DNA from: Mesorhizobium sp. WSM4904
Lineage (GTDB): Bacteria; Pseudomonadota; Alphaproteobacteria; Rhizobiales; Rhizobiaceae
Reading direction: 5' to 3'
Length of the DNA: 64,000 bases
Assembly (NCBI RefSeq): GCF_029674545.1
Contig: NZ_CP121354.1
Coordinates: 2,613,001 to 2,677,000, forward strand
This document shows, piece after piece, positions 16,639 through 25,186 of this stretch. Each line of letters begins with the position of its first letter. Position 1 is the stretch's first letter. The translations under genes and the position numbers were made by a program. The notes under the pieces were generated by a model. The model saw nothing but the letters and a program-made list of their open reading frames with translations, was not told the DNA's origin and searched no databases.

Positions 16639-17334
16639 ATGCGTGTTCTGCTGATTGAAGACGACAGTGCAACCGCACAAAGCATCGAGCTGATGCTGAA
16701 ATCGGAAAGCTTCAACGTCTATACGACCGATCTCGGCGAAGAAGGGGTCGATCTCGGCAAGCTCTACGACTACGACATCATCCTTCTCGATCTCAATCTT
16801 CCCGACATGTCGGGCTACGAGGTGCTACGCACGCTTCGCCTCTCCAAGGTCAAGACGCCGATCCTGATCCTCTCGGGCATGGCAGGCATCGAGGACAAGG
16901 TGCGCGGTCTCGGCTTCGGCGCCGACGACTATATGACCAAGCCTTTCCACAAGGACGAGCTGGTGGCGCGCATCCACGCCATCGTGCGCCGCTCCAAGGG
17001 CCATGCCCAGTCTGTCATCACCACCGGCGACCTGGTGGTCAATCTCGACGCCAAGACCGTCGAGGTCGGCGGCCAGCGTGTGCACCTGACCGGCAAGGAA
17101 TATCAGATGCTGGAGCTGCTTTCGCTGCGCAAGGGCACGACACTGACCAAGGAAATGTTCCTCAACCACCTCTACGGCGGCATGGACGAGCCGGAACTGA
17201 AGATCATCGACGTCTTCATCTGCAAGCTGCGCAAGAAGCTCGACGCCGCGTCCGGCGGCCAGAACTACATCGAGACGGTATGGGGCCGCGGCTACGTGCT
17301 GCGCGAGCCGGAAGACATCCGCGTCAGCGCCTGA
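16639..17334 (+). CDS. ctrA: Cell-cycle master response regulator CtrA
   Basis: This 231-residue OmpR-family regulator matches CtrA closely. The receiver domain has the acidic pocket E7/D8/D9, phospho-acceptor D51 ([13 protein letters not shown]) and the KPF lysine ([13 protein letters not shown]). The winged-helix DNA-binding domain carries [32 protein letters not shown] and [12 protein letters not shown]. It ends in Ala (VSA), as ClpXP-degraded CtrA proteins do. AGAAAAGGGG precedes the ATG. CtrA is phosphorylated through CckA-ChpT and controls division, flagella and replication. ChpT and SciP are encoded nearby. Confidence 0.98.
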   Translation: MRVLLIEDDSATAQSIELMLKSESFNVYTTDLGEEGVDLGKLYDYDIILLDLNLPDMSGYEVLRTLRLSKVKTPILILSGMAGIEDKVRGLGFGADDYMTKPFHKDELVARIHAIVRRSKGHAQSVITTGDLVVNLDAKTVEVGGQRVHLTGKEYQMLELLSLRKGTTLTKEMFLNHLYGGMDEPELKIIDVFICKLRKKLDAASGGQNYIETVWGRGYVLREPEDIRVSA

Positions 17335-17374
17335 CCTGCGGCAAAACGGTTCGTATAAAAAAGTAATTCAAAAC

Positions 17375-17402
17375 AAAAACCCGGCTCCGGCCGGGTTTTT
17401 CG
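17375..17402. terminator. ctrA terminator, probably bidirectional
   Basis: CCCGGC at 17380-17385 pairs with GCCGGG at 17390-17395 around TCCG, followed by TTTTT on the plus strand and preceded by AAAAA, so it also works in reverse. It lies between ctrA and the convergent receiver gene. Confidence 0.9.
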
Positions 17403-17420
17403 TTTCCGACATCGAAAAGC

Positions 17421-17789
17421 TCAAGCCGCGGTCTTCAGGAAGCGGAAGCTCTCGAGCAGCTGCGCCCGGTTGAAGGGCTTCAGCAGATAGCCCTGGGCGC
17501 CGGCACGTTTCGCCCGCATGATCGAGCCGACGTCGACTTCGACGAGCGAAACCAGGATCTGCGGCTTTACGGGGCTTTCGATGGCGCGGATGCGGCGAAT
17601 GAGGTCGACCGCCTGCATGTCCGGCAGGCCCCCGTCGACAACGACGACATCGGGCATGTCGGCGGAGCAGATCTCGACCGCATCAAGCCCGGTGGCCGCT
17701 TCGGTGACCACGATGTCCGAGCCGCCAAGGATACGCTTGGCGACCTTCCTGATGACGCTCGAATCGTCCACGAACAGGCAGCGCTTCAT
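17421..17789 (-). CDS. Single-domain response regulator between ctrA and chpT
   Basis: This 122-residue stand-alone receiver (CheY-like) domain has D8/D9 in FVDDSS, phospho-acceptor D52 (VVVVDGGLPDM) and the KPF lysine (GYLLKPFNRAQLLESF). The switch position reads LVSLVE. There is no output domain. It is convergent with ctrA and tandem with chpT 372 bases upstream. It is not CpdR or DivK by its N-terminus. It may take phosphate from a shared phosphotransferase such as ChpT, but that is only inferred from position. The ATG at 17789 follows a purine-rich GACCCGGAA. Confidence 0.9.
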   Translation of the reverse strand: MKRCLFVDDSSVIRKVAKRILGGSDIVVTEAATGLDAVEICSADMPDVVVVDGGLPDMQAVDLIRRIRAIESPVKPQILVSLVEVDVGSIMRAKRAGAQGYLLKPFNRAQLLESFRFLKTAA

Positions 17790-18024
17790 TTCCGGGTCCT
17801 CTTTGCCATCTGCCGAACCGGCAACCTCCGGTAACCGTGGGGCACCATAGAGCAATCTGGTAAAGAAGCCGAAAAGCGGTTAGGTAAAGTTTTTCCAAAG
17901 AGGCGCGGCGGACGGGTTCTTCACCGTCAAGCCAATGCTCCGGAAATCGCCGACATTGCTTCATCCGCACTGCAAGCGACAATATCGGCGGAAATTAATA
18001 CTTGGTCTGCTCTTGGTCGCTGCC

Positions 18025-18164
18025 TAAAGCGCGTTGCGTTGAAACGGATTCAGGCGGCGCGCTTAAAGCGCGTCGCGATCCCTCGCTCCGTGCGCTTTAA
18101 ATCTTTGTTTTATGCATGTCCGTTTTTCGCAAAACCGCTGCGCACTTTTGCGCGACATGCATTA
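18025..18164. repeat. Dispersed two-hairpin intergenic repeat, copy 1 (with a duplicated first module)
   Basis: Module I (AAAGCGCG ... GCGCTTTA hairpin) appears at 18064-18100 with a partial extra copy from 18025. Module II follows: GCATGTC at 18113-18119, a core AAAACCGCTGCGCACTTTT, and GACATGC near 18154-18160. It lies between chpT and the receiver gene, 3' of chpT. Confidence 0.8.
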
Positions 18165-18791
18165 GACCGCCGACAGCACGATCTCTTCGGCGGTCGCATG
18201 GATCGAGATGGTCATGTTGGCCTCGCGAGCCAGAAGCAGCGTGTAGTAGGGCTGGACCGAATGGGCGTCGATCGGTTCCTCAGGCTTGTGGCCGGAATGC
18301 AGCTCGAGGAATTTCGGCGGCACGCGCAGCATCGGGCCGCTGGCCGACAGCGAAAAACGCGGCTCCGTCTCGAGGTTCTCCAGCGTGACCACCAGCTTGC
18401 CGCCGCGCGGTATGGCCGCGTTGGCGACGAGAATGAGATTGAGCAGCAGCTTGACCTTATTCTTGGGCAGCAGCGCGCGGGCTCCGTTCCAGACCAGCTC
18501 CGGCTTCTCGTTCTTCAAAAAGGCAATGGCCACGGCCTCGGCGTCGCCGGTGTCGATCATCATGCCGGCCGAGCCGGCGGCGCCGAAAGCGATACGGGCA
18601 AACTGCAGACGCGCCGAGGCGTTCCTGGCGCTCTGTCGAATCAGTTTCATGGCATCTTCGTCGGCGCCGCCTTCATCGAGCAGTTCGAGGCCGTTGTTTA
18701 TGGCGCCGACCGGCGAGATAATGTCATGGCATACGCGACTGCACAGAAGCGCCGCCAGATCGGGGGCGGAGAGGGTGAAGAGCTCGGCCAT
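18162..18791 (-). CDS. chpT: Histidine phosphotransferase ChpT
   Basis: This 209-residue protein resembles a histidine kinase DHp domain followed by a degenerate ATPase-like domain, as in ChpT. The phosphorylated His is H22 in LLCSRVCHDIISPVGAINNGLELL. The second half has NLILVANAAIPRGGKLVV but lacks the catalytic ATP-binding boxes. ChpT passes phosphate from the CckA receiver to CtrA and CpdR. Its location with ctrA fits that pathway. It ends inside the repeat element that follows. A GGAGAAATCCC-like stretch lies near the start. Confidence 0.95.
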   Translation of the reverse strand: MAELFTLSAPDLAALLCSRVCHDIISPVGAINNGLELLDEGGADEDAMKLIRQSARNASARLQFARIAFGAAGSAGMMIDTGDAEAVAIAFLKNEKPELVWNGARALLPKNKVKLLLNLILVANAAIPRGGKLVVTLENLETEPRFSLSASGPMLRVPPKFLELHSGHKPEEPIDAHSVQPYYTLLLAREANMTISIHATAEEIVLSAV

Positions 18792-19136
18792 CGGAGAAAT
18801 CCCTGCTAGTTCACATATTCATGGCCGAGCGACCGATTTTCGCGCCGCCACGCGAATCACGCTCTTTTCCAAGGCCTTCTGAATACACAGCGCCCGCCCG
18901 CGCATCAACAAATCCGCGGCCGCGGACGGCAAAAACGGTGCATTCACGCCGGGAAACCGGGGCGAAAGAGGCCGTGTCGGGCCGCCAGCCTTCGAACCGC
19001 CATCTTCCTGCGCCAGTTTAATGGTTGAAAAAGGATTACGGCATAGTTTGCCCGTGATAGTCATCTCGAAGCGGCCGCCAAGAGCCGTAGGGGTACGAGG
19101 CGTCGGCGAAAGTGCTCCCTGACGGAGATTGGAAGC
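18792..19136. other. Divergent intergenic region between chpT and eipA
   Basis: These 345 bases hold no convincing gene. The ribosome-binding site of eipA (GGAGATTGGAAG) is at the right end. A weak TTAA half-site stands at 19018-19021 without a good partner 11 bases on, so a CtrA box is not convincing here, although eipA is CtrA-regulated in Brucella. Confidence 0.4.
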
Positions 19137-19718
19137 ATGTTTTCCCGATTCTATGACCGGACTCTCGTCCGCGTCCTTGCCATGACGATCGCCCTCATAG
19201 GTGCTGTCATCTTCTCAACCTCCGCGTCGCGGGCCCAGGAATATACCGCGCAGGAGATCATCGATTCCGGCCACAAGTTCTTCGGCGCGACGTCAGGCGG
19301 TCTCGCCACCGTGGTCGAAAAGATCTTCGCGTCCTACGGCCTGCCAAACGGCTATCTGCTCGGCGAGGAAGGATCCGGAGCGCTGATTGGCGGCCTGACC
19401 TATGGCGAAGGCACGCTCTACACCAAGAACGCCGGCGACCATAAGGTGTTCTGGCAAGGCCCGTCGCTCGGCTGGGACTTCGGCGGCGAAGGGTCGCGCG
19501 TGATGATGCTGGTCTACAACCTCGACGACATCAGCAGCCTCTACAACCGCTTCGGCGGCGTCGCCGGCTCCGCCTATGTCGTGGCAGGCGTCGGCTTCAA
19601 CGTGCTGCAGAGCAACAGGGTGCTCATCGTTCCGATCCGCACCGGCGTCGGCGCTCGGCTCGGCGTCAATCTCGGCTATCTGAAGCTTACGGAACGGGCG
19701 ACCTGGAATCCGTTCTGA
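19137..19718 (+). CDS. eipA: EipA-family (DUF1134) periplasmic envelope-integrity protein
   Basis: This 193-residue exported protein has a signal peptide ending near SRA|QEYTAQ. The mature DUF1134 domain carries EIIDSGHKFFGATSGGLATVVEKIFASYG, then GWDFGGEGSRVMMLVYNLD and GVGARLGVNLGYLKLTERATWNPF, which match the family nearly end to end. In Brucella, EipA maintains the cell envelope and is a CtrA-controlled gene. Here it stands beside chpT and ctrA, which supports a link to the cell-cycle circuit. It is a complete single gene. Confidence 0.93.
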   Translation: MFSRFYDRTLVRVLAMTIALIGAVIFSTSASRAQEYTAQEIIDSGHKFFGATSGGLATVVEKIFASYGLPNGYLLGEEGSGALIGGLTYGEGTLYTKNAGDHKVFWQGPSLGWDFGGEGSRVMMLVYNLDDISSLYNRFGGVAGSAYVVAGVGFNVLQSNRVLIVPIRTGVGARLGVNLGYLKLTERATWNPF

Positions 19719-19858
19719 CCGGGCAGGATTGCCACATCCGTTCGGATAAGCCTGACCGCGACGCGGCATGCTCTTGCCGCGGCGCTGGATTTCCGCCATG
19801 CCAAGGTGGCACAGTCGGGCATTGGCGGGTTGCCGCCTCGCATATCGGGTAGTCCACC

Positions 19859-21007
19859 TTGGTCCAGTCGATCCTGTTCTTCGCACTCGGCTTCCTCTGC
19901 GCCGTCTTTCTGGTCTCGCTGATCGCGCCGGCCGTGTGGCGGCGGGCCGTCATGCTGACGCGCAGGCGCCTCGAGGCCTCGATGCCGCTGACGCCCGCCG
20001 AGATCCTGGCTGAAAAGGACCGGGTGCGCGCCGAGTTCGCCATGAACACGCGCCGGCTCGAGATGAACATCAAGAGCCTCAAGGAGAAGGTGGCTGAGCA
20101 ACTGGTCGAGATCGGCCGCGGCCATGAGGCCCTGAAGGGACTGGCGGTCGAGACGAAGGACAAGAACCAGGCGCTTTCCGATCTGCAGGCCAAGAACGCG
20201 GAGCTCAGGCAGCGCGAGCAGGAACTGCACAACCTGACGGAAAAGCTGGCGCAGGCTGAGCGCTCCCTGGAGAAGCGGGCGCTGGAGCTGCAAAAGCTCG
20301 AGCAGATGTATGACGACGCCAGCTTCTCATCCAGCAACCGCCAGATCGAGCTGGTGGCCCGCGAATCGGAACTGGACAAGCTCGCCAGCGACATTGCGGT
20401 GCTGCGCAGCCAGCGCAAGGAGGCGGACCGGCGCAGTCAGGAGCTGGCCGCGGAGGGCAAGGCGGCCAGGGATGCGCTCAAGGCGGAAAAGAAGCGGACA
20501 GCCGAGCTGGACAAGAAGGTCGAGCGGCTGCTTGCGACCCTTGCCGACCGCGAGGAAAAGCTCGACAGGCGCGAGAAGGAGCTTGCCCGGATGCGCGAAC
20601 GCCCAAAGCAAGGCCCCGCGGCAAATGGCGGAACGCACCATGCCGGCGAAGCCGAGGGCATCGACAAGGCCATCGCCAAGCTGGAAGGCGATCGGGAGCG
20701 GCTGGAGGCGAGGCTGGCGGCGCTCGCTCACGAGAACAAGCGGCTCAAGACCGATCTTGCCGCGTTCGAAACGGCAAAGCCCGAACAGGCAGGCGACGTG
20801 CGCCGCACCGGTGCAGCGCTTCGCGAGCAGATGAACGAACTGGCGGCCGAGGTCGTCAACCTGACGATGAAGCTGGACGGGCCGGATTCGCCGATTGCCA
20901 AGGCCTTGGCAGCTTCTCGCGATGGGCGACAGGATGCCGGCGAGCGCGGCATCAGCCTCGCGGATCGTGTAAGGGCCCTGCAGAAGGCCGGCTCGACCGC
21001 CAGTTGA
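19859..21007 (+). CDS. Membrane-anchored coiled-coil protein, unknown function
   Basis: This 382-residue protein has one N-terminal transmembrane helix (LFFALGFLCAVFLVSLIAPAVW) followed by MLTRRRLEASMPLTPAEILAEKDRVRAEFAMNTRRLE and then about 300 residues of charged coiled coil. The start is TTG at 19859, directly after an in-frame TAG at 19850. No ATG upstream preserves the membrane helix. The PLTPAEILAEKDRVRAEFA pattern recurs in rhizobial proteins without a known function. It follows eipA on the same strand. A scaffold or envelope role is plausible but not shown. Confidence 0.8.
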   Translation: MVQSILFFALGFLCAVFLVSLIAPAVWRRAVMLTRRRLEASMPLTPAEILAEKDRVRAEFAMNTRRLEMNIKSLKEKVAEQLVEIGRGHEALKGLAVETKDKNQALSDLQAKNAELRQREQELHNLTEKLAQAERSLEKRALELQKLEQMYDDASFSSSNRQIELVARESELDKLASDIAVLRSQRKEADRRSQELAAEGKAARDALKAEKKRTAELDKKVERLLATLADREEKLDRREKELARMRERPKQGPAANGGTHHAGEAEGIDKAIAKLEGDRERLEARLAALAHENKRLKTDLAAFETAKPEQAGDVRRTGAALREQMNELAAEVVNLTMKLDGPDSPIAKALAASRDGRQDAGERGISLADRVRALQKAGSTAS

Positions 21008-21049
21008 GCCAAAGACAGCCAGCGAGCGGAACGACTTGGTCGTTGGCTG

Positions 21050-21847
21050 CTATCGTCTCGAGAAGTGATGCAGGGCGATGGCCGAAGCGGCGGCAACGTT
21101 CAGGCTGTCGAATCCCTCCGCCATGCCGATCCGTACTGTCCGCAGACGGTTGAGCAGGGCGTCAGGCAGGCCTTCGCCTTCCGTGCCGAGATAGAGCGCC
21201 AGCCGTGAAGTTCTTTCCGCGGCCCGGATGTCCGTTTGGCCGCGCGGCGAGAGCGCGAACTGGCTGAAGCCCAGCCTGTCGAGCGTTGCAATCAAGCTCG
21301 TGGTATCGCCGAAGGAGGCGAAAGGAACCTTCAGCGCCGCGCCGACCGAAACGCGGATCGCCTTGCGATAGAGCGGATCGCAGCAGGTGGAATCGAGAAG
21401 CACGGCGTCCGCGCCGAAGGCCGCGGCGTTGCGGAAGATCGAGCCCATATTATCGTGATTGGATATGCCGACCAGAACCACGACCAGCGCGCTTGCCGGC
21501 AAGGTTTCAAGCAAAACCTCCGTCGGTCGAGGAGCGCCCCGAACGCCGATCGCCAATATTCCGCGATGCATGTGGAAACCGGCGATCCGGTCCATGACCT
21601 CGCCGCCGGCGACATAGACCGGCAAGTCCGCCGGCGCCTTGCGCAAGACGCCTTCCAGGCCCGCCAGCCTGTTTTCCAGAATGAGGGCCGATTCTGCGGA
21701 GAAGCGTCCGGCCGACAACAGAAGATCCAGCACCACCTTGCCTTCCGCGACGAAGCGCCCGTGGCGGCCGACGAGATCGCGCTCGCGGATGTGGAGATAG
21801 GCGGCGACACGCGGATCCTGCGGGTCGTCGATGGGAATGAAGTTCAT
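21050..21847 (-). CDS. TrmH/SpoU-family RNA methyltransferase
   Basis: This 265-residue SPOUT-class enzyme 2'-O-methylates rRNA or tRNA using SAM. The N-terminal substrate-binding domain has GRFVAEGKVVLDLLLS. The catalytic knot has the three family motifs: GISNHDNMGSIFRNAAAFGADAVLL, LYLGTEGEGLP and GFDSLNVAAASAIALHHF. The conserved Asn and Arg of motif 1 and Glu of motif 2 are present. The target nucleotide cannot be deduced. It follows the ArsR gene after 56 bases on the same strand. Confidence 0.92.
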   Translation of the reverse strand: MNFIPIDDPQDPRVAAYLHIRERDLVGRHGRFVAEGKVVLDLLLSAGRFSAESALILENRLAGLEGVLRKAPADLPVYVAGGEVMDRIAGFHMHRGILAIGVRGAPRPTEVLLETLPASALVVVLVGISNHDNMGSIFRNAAAFGADAVLLDSTCCDPLYRKAIRVSVGAALKVPFASFGDTTSLIATLDRLGFSQFALSPRGQTDIRAAERTSRLALYLGTEGEGLPDALLNRLRTVRIGMAEGFDSLNVAAASAIALHHFSRR

Positions 21848-21903
21848 GCAGACCTCGCCGGCGAACGATCGTCAGCGAGGTAAGGGGCTTTGGATAGCGC
21901 GGG

Positions 21904-22242
21904 TCAAGCCCCGGCGCGGCGCAACCGATAGGCCATCTGGGACAGATCGCCGTCGCCGAAAATACCTTCCAGCATACGAAGCAATTCGCGCACCGCATCG
22001 GACTTGCAGGAATAGTAGATCATCTGGCGATCGCGGCGCGTCTCGACGAGATCGAGCGCTCTCAGCTTGGCCAGATGCTGCGAGAGAGCGGACTGGCTCA
22101 ACTGGACTTTATCGGCGATGGCACCGACGGACATTTCGCCGTCGATCAGATAGCTGACGATCAGAAGCCGCTTTTCATTGCCCATGAGCGTCAGAAACGC
22201 GGCAGCCGATTCGGCGTTGGCGACTAGCTTGCTCGAGATCAT
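21904..22242 (-). CDS. ArsR-family transcriptional regulator
   Basis: This 112-residue winged-helix repressor has the recognition region LSQSALSQHLAKLRALDLVETRRDRQMIYYSC. The N-terminal helix LTLMGNEKRLLIVSYLIDGEMSVGAIADKVQ is typical. The usual metal-binding ELCVCDL cysteines are absent, so it is a metal-independent ArsR type. A target is not evident. The methylase downstream may be co-transcribed by chance. Confidence 0.9.
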   Translation of the reverse strand: MISSKLVANAESAAAFLTLMGNEKRLLIVSYLIDGEMSVGAIADKVQLSQSALSQHLAKLRALDLVETRRDRQMIYYSCKSDAVRELLRMLEGIFGDGDLSQMAYRLRRAGA

Positions 22243-22409
22243 AGATGCCCCATGTTTTCTGGCTCATCCAGCCGCCATGGGGGCAATGGTGGCTGATTCC
22301 ATAGTGTTCAGGTCAGAAAGCGCCGCTGAATCAGCGCTGCAACAAAGGGTAGATCATTTTATCTAAATCTCAAGAGTTGCTTTCGATCTGAGGCGATTAA
22401 CTTTCGCTA

Positions 22410-23171
22410 CTATGCCTTGCCGGCGGCGCGTCCGGTCTTTGCCATCTCGACCAGCACGGACCGCAACTCGCTGGCGGCGCAGAGGGGTTGAGGGAAGAAG
22501 ACCCTGCAGACGGCGTCCGCAGAAGCCAGGTCCATGCCGTCGCGATCGAAACCCGTGGCGATCCAGCCATCGCCGTCGGCCCCGCCGAAATGGCGCGCAT
22601 AGATGCAAAGCGCATCGCGATGGTCGGTGTTCATATGGTCCAGCGCCGACTGTTCACTGGCAGCAAGCTCTTCGACGATCGCGCCGCCGGTGATCAGGTC
22701 GGCGCGATCCAGAAGATATGCCTTGCCGAAACCGCCATTTAGACTGGCGCGTTCAGGCTCGAGCCGGAATATCGAGAAGTCGCCAAGCCCGGCATAGAGC
22801 TTTGCCTTCGGATTGCGGTTGAGGTAGCGCCGTTCGGCGCCGGCGTGCTCGGCCGAGCCACGCTCCAGCCGCAGCGCCCGGCACACAAGCGTGATGCGCG
22901 GATGCGCGAGCGGATCGCCCTTGCCGGGTTCGCCGACGAGCAGCGAGCAGCGCGGGTCGGCGAGAAGCGCGCCGGTATGCGCGGACAGCATCGAGACCAG
23001 GATCAGCGGCGCGCCGTCGATGTCGGTCGCCACGCCGACCCGGCTTGCCAGCGGCGCGCCGGTGCCAGGCTCGATCACCGCCAGCGCGCCGAAACGGGCC
23101 GAGCGGATCAGCGTCCTCGCCAGCCTGACGGCCTCGGCGTCGGTCTCGCGGATGACATCCTTCCTGGTCAA
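22410..23171 (-). CDS. HugZ-like heme-utilization/pyridoxamine oxidase-fold protein
   Basis: This 253-residue protein has an N-terminal split-barrel FMN-binding-like domain (ALAVIEPGTGAPLASRVGVATDIDGAPLILVSMLSAHT) and a C-terminal DUF2470-type domain (ALDHMNTDHRDALCIYARHFGG). This is the HugZ/HutZ-like architecture linked to heme breakdown or heme binding. The TTG at 23171 is used as start because AGGGAG lies just upstream and in-frame ATG starts further up are implausible. No iron box was found upstream. Other split-barrel flavoproteins are possible. Confidence 0.82.
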   Translation of the reverse strand: MTRKDVIRETDAEAVRLARTLIRSARFGALAVIEPGTGAPLASRVGVATDIDGAPLILVSMLSAHTGALLADPRCSLLVGEPGKGDPLAHPRITLVCRALRLERGSAEHAGAERRYLNRNPKAKLYAGLGDFSIFRLEPERASLNGGFGKAYLLDRADLITGGAIVEELAASEQSALDHMNTDHRDALCIYARHFGGADGDGWIATGFDRDGMDLASADAVCRVFFPQPLCAASELRSVLVEMAKTGRAAGKA

Positions 23172-23208
23172 AGCGCTCCCTGCGATAAGTTGATTTATGC
23201 TCTCCGGT

Positions 23209-24387
23209 TTATTGGCCAAACAGGCCGGACCTGACAAGGGCTTCGATTTCACTTTCACTGATGCCGAAGCGTGCCAACACGCTTGCCGGCTGACGGTCTG
23301 CAGCGGTTGGCGCCGAGGCAAGGGTTTGGGAGGCCTGCGAGAAACGTGGCGAAGGGGCCGGCCGCTCGAGCCGGCCGGACCTCACGAAGCTTTGCCTTGC
23401 GCGATTGTGAGCGTGATTCCCGGCTTCGGCTAGCGACAGGACCGGAGCGACGCAGGCATCGGTCGGGCCAAAGACGTCGGCCCACTCGTCGCACGTCCTA
23501 TCTCTGATCTTCGCGGCAATGGCGGCGCGCATCTCGGGCCACGATGTCCTGTCATATTGACTGCCGACAAAACGCCGGTCGAGCGGCAGAAGTTCGGCGA
23601 ACTCGGCAAAGAATTGCGGCTCGAGGCAGCCGACGGCGACATGCCGGCCGTCCGCGGTCTCATAGGTGTCGTAGAAGGGCGCCCCGGAATCGAGCAGGTT
23701 TTCGCCGCGCCGGTCGTTCCAGAGTCCTGCCGCCATGTAGGCATGGATCGGAGCCGCGAGCATCGATGCGCCCTCGACCATCGCGGCGTCGATCACCTGG
23801 CCCTTGCCGGTGCGCGAGCGCTGGAAGAGGGCGGCCAGCACGCCGGTGATCAACATCATGGCGCCGCCACCCTGGTCGGCGACGAGGTTGAGCGGCGGCA
23901 CTGGCGGCGTTCCCTGCCTGCCGATGGCATGCAACAGGCCGGCATAGGCGAGATAGGTGATGTCATGGCCAGCGCGGCGCGCAAGCGGCCCGTCCTGGCC
24001 GAAGCCCGTCAGGCGGCCATAGATCAGCGCCGAATTGCGTTCGAGCACGACGTCGGGTCCGAGGCCCAGCCTTTCCATGACGCCTGGGCGAAAGCCCTCG
24101 ACGAGGATGTCGGCCTTTTCCGCGAGGCGCAGCAGAAGCTCCGCGCCATCCGGACGTTTCAGGTCGAGCTTGAGGATGGAGCGTCCATGGCGGTCGAGGT
24201 CGTAGGCTTCCGGCAAGGACAGAAGCGGCTCCCGGGCGTCCGCCCGCTCGATGCGCAGCACCTCGGCGCTCATTTCCGACAGCATCAGGGCTGCGAGCGG
24301 CACCGGGCCGAGGCCCGCCATCTCGATCACCGTCAGGCCAGCCAGCGGTCCTGCCTTGGGGGTGGCGCCTGCCTGCGAGGTGGTCAT
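23209..24387 (-). CDS. CaiB/BaiF family, alpha-methylacyl-CoA racemase-like protein
   Basis: This 392-residue protein is a family III CoA-transferase relative closest in pattern to AMACR. The N-terminus has LAGLTVIEMAGLGPVPLAALMLSEM. The AMACR-type catalytic His/Asp segment AGHDITYLAYAGLLHAIG is intact. AMACR inverts 2-methyl-branched acyl-CoA stereocentres so that beta-oxidation can proceed. Six bases separate it from a 3-hydroxyacyl-CoA dehydrogenase-like SDR, so the two probably form an acyl-CoA operon. Confidence 0.9.
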   Translation of the reverse strand: MTTSQAGATPKAGPLAGLTVIEMAGLGPVPLAALMLSEMSAEVLRIERADAREPLLSLPEAYDLDRHGRSILKLDLKRPDGAELLLRLAEKADILVEGFRPGVMERLGLGPDVVLERNSALIYGRLTGFGQDGPLARRAGHDITYLAYAGLLHAIGRQGTPPVPPLNLVADQGGGAMMLITGVLAALFQRSRTGKGQVIDAAMVEGASMLAAPIHAYMAAGLWNDRRGENLLDSGAPFYDTYETADGRHVAVGCLEPQFFAEFAELLPLDRRFVGSQYDRTSWPEMRAAIAAKIRDRTCDEWADVFGPTDACVAPVLSLAEAGNHAHNRARQSFVRSGRLERPAPSPRFSQASQTLASAPTAADRQPASVLARFGISESEIEALVRSGLFGQ

Positions 24388-24393
24388 TGCCTT

Positions 24394-25155
24394 CTATTTC
24401 GGCGCCATGCGGATCGCGCCATCGAGGCGAATCGTCTCGCCGTTCAGCATCTGGTTCTCGATGATGTGCAGCGCCAGCGCCGCATATTCCGAGGGCTCGC
24501 CGAGACGGGGTGGGAAGGGCACCGAGGCGCCGAGCGAATGCTGCACCTCCTGCGGCATGCCGGCCATCATCGGCGTCTTGAAGATGCCCGGGGCGATGGT
24601 GCAGACGCGGATGCCGGAGCGCGCAAGGTCGCGCGCCACAGGCAGCGTCATGCCGACGACGCCGCCCTTGGATGCCGAATAGGCGGCCTGGCCGATCTGA
24701 CCGTCATAGGCGGCGACCGATGCCGTGTTGACGATGACGCCGCGCTCGCCGCCATCGAGCGGGTCGAGTTTCGCCGCCCGATCGGCGACGAGGCGGATCA
24801 TGTTGAAAGTGCCGATCAGGTTGATCTCGATCACCTTGCGGTACTGGTCGAGCGGGTGGGGACCATCCTTGCCGATCGTCTTCACACCGATGGCGATGCC
24901 GGCGCAGTTGACCAGGATGCGCGGCTCGCCAAGCCTTTTGGCCACCTCGGCAATGGCGGCGGTACCGCTGTCGCCGCTGCTGACATCGCACTGAACGGCG
25001 ATGCCGCCGATATCGGCGGCAACCTTGGCCGCGCGCTCGATGCCGACATCGAGTATCGCAACCCTGGCGCCCCTGGCGGCAAGGGCGCGCGCCGTCGCTT
25101 CGCCAAGACCTGAGCCACCGCCGGCGACGATCGCGATCTGGCCGTTGGGGTTCAT
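24394..25155 (-). CDS. SDR-family 3-hydroxyacyl-CoA dehydrogenase-like protein
   Basis: This 253-residue SDR resembles type II 3-hydroxyacyl-CoA dehydrogenase (HSD10-like). It has the cofactor loop [25 protein letters not shown] and catalytic YSASK. The C-terminus has [38 protein letters not shown], strongly conserved in this subfamily. It likely oxidises branched or short 3-hydroxyacyl-CoA esters with NAD. It is directly upstream of the AMACR-like gene. Confidence 0.92.
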   Translation of the reverse strand: MNPNGQIAIVAGGGSGLGEATARALAARGARVAILDVGIERAAKVAADIGGIAVQCDVSSGDSGTAAIAEVAKRLGEPRILVNCAGIAIGVKTIGKDGPHPLDQYRKVIEINLIGTFNMIRLVADRAAKLDPLDGGERGVIVNTASVAAYDGQIGQAAYSASKGGVVGMTLPVARDLARSGIRVCTIAPGIFKTPMMAGMPQEVQHSLGASVPFPPRLGEPSEYAALALHIIENQMLNGETIRLDGAIRMAPK

Positions 25156-25186
25156 GCGGGCATCCTCCGAGAAATTTCAGGTCATG

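Noticed and set aside
18792..19136. A CtrA box upstream of eipA
   Set aside because: Only a single TTAA half-site at 19018 without an 11-bp partner; the evidence is too weak, even though eipA is CtrA-regulated in Brucella.
22410..23171. An iron box controlling the HugZ-like gene
   Set aside because: No TGA-N9-TCA motif was found in the short upstream region.
23557..25113. 518-codon plus-strand frame opposite the AMACR-like and SDR genes
   Set aside because: Its composition mirrors the reverse-strand genes, with no domain and no start site of its own.
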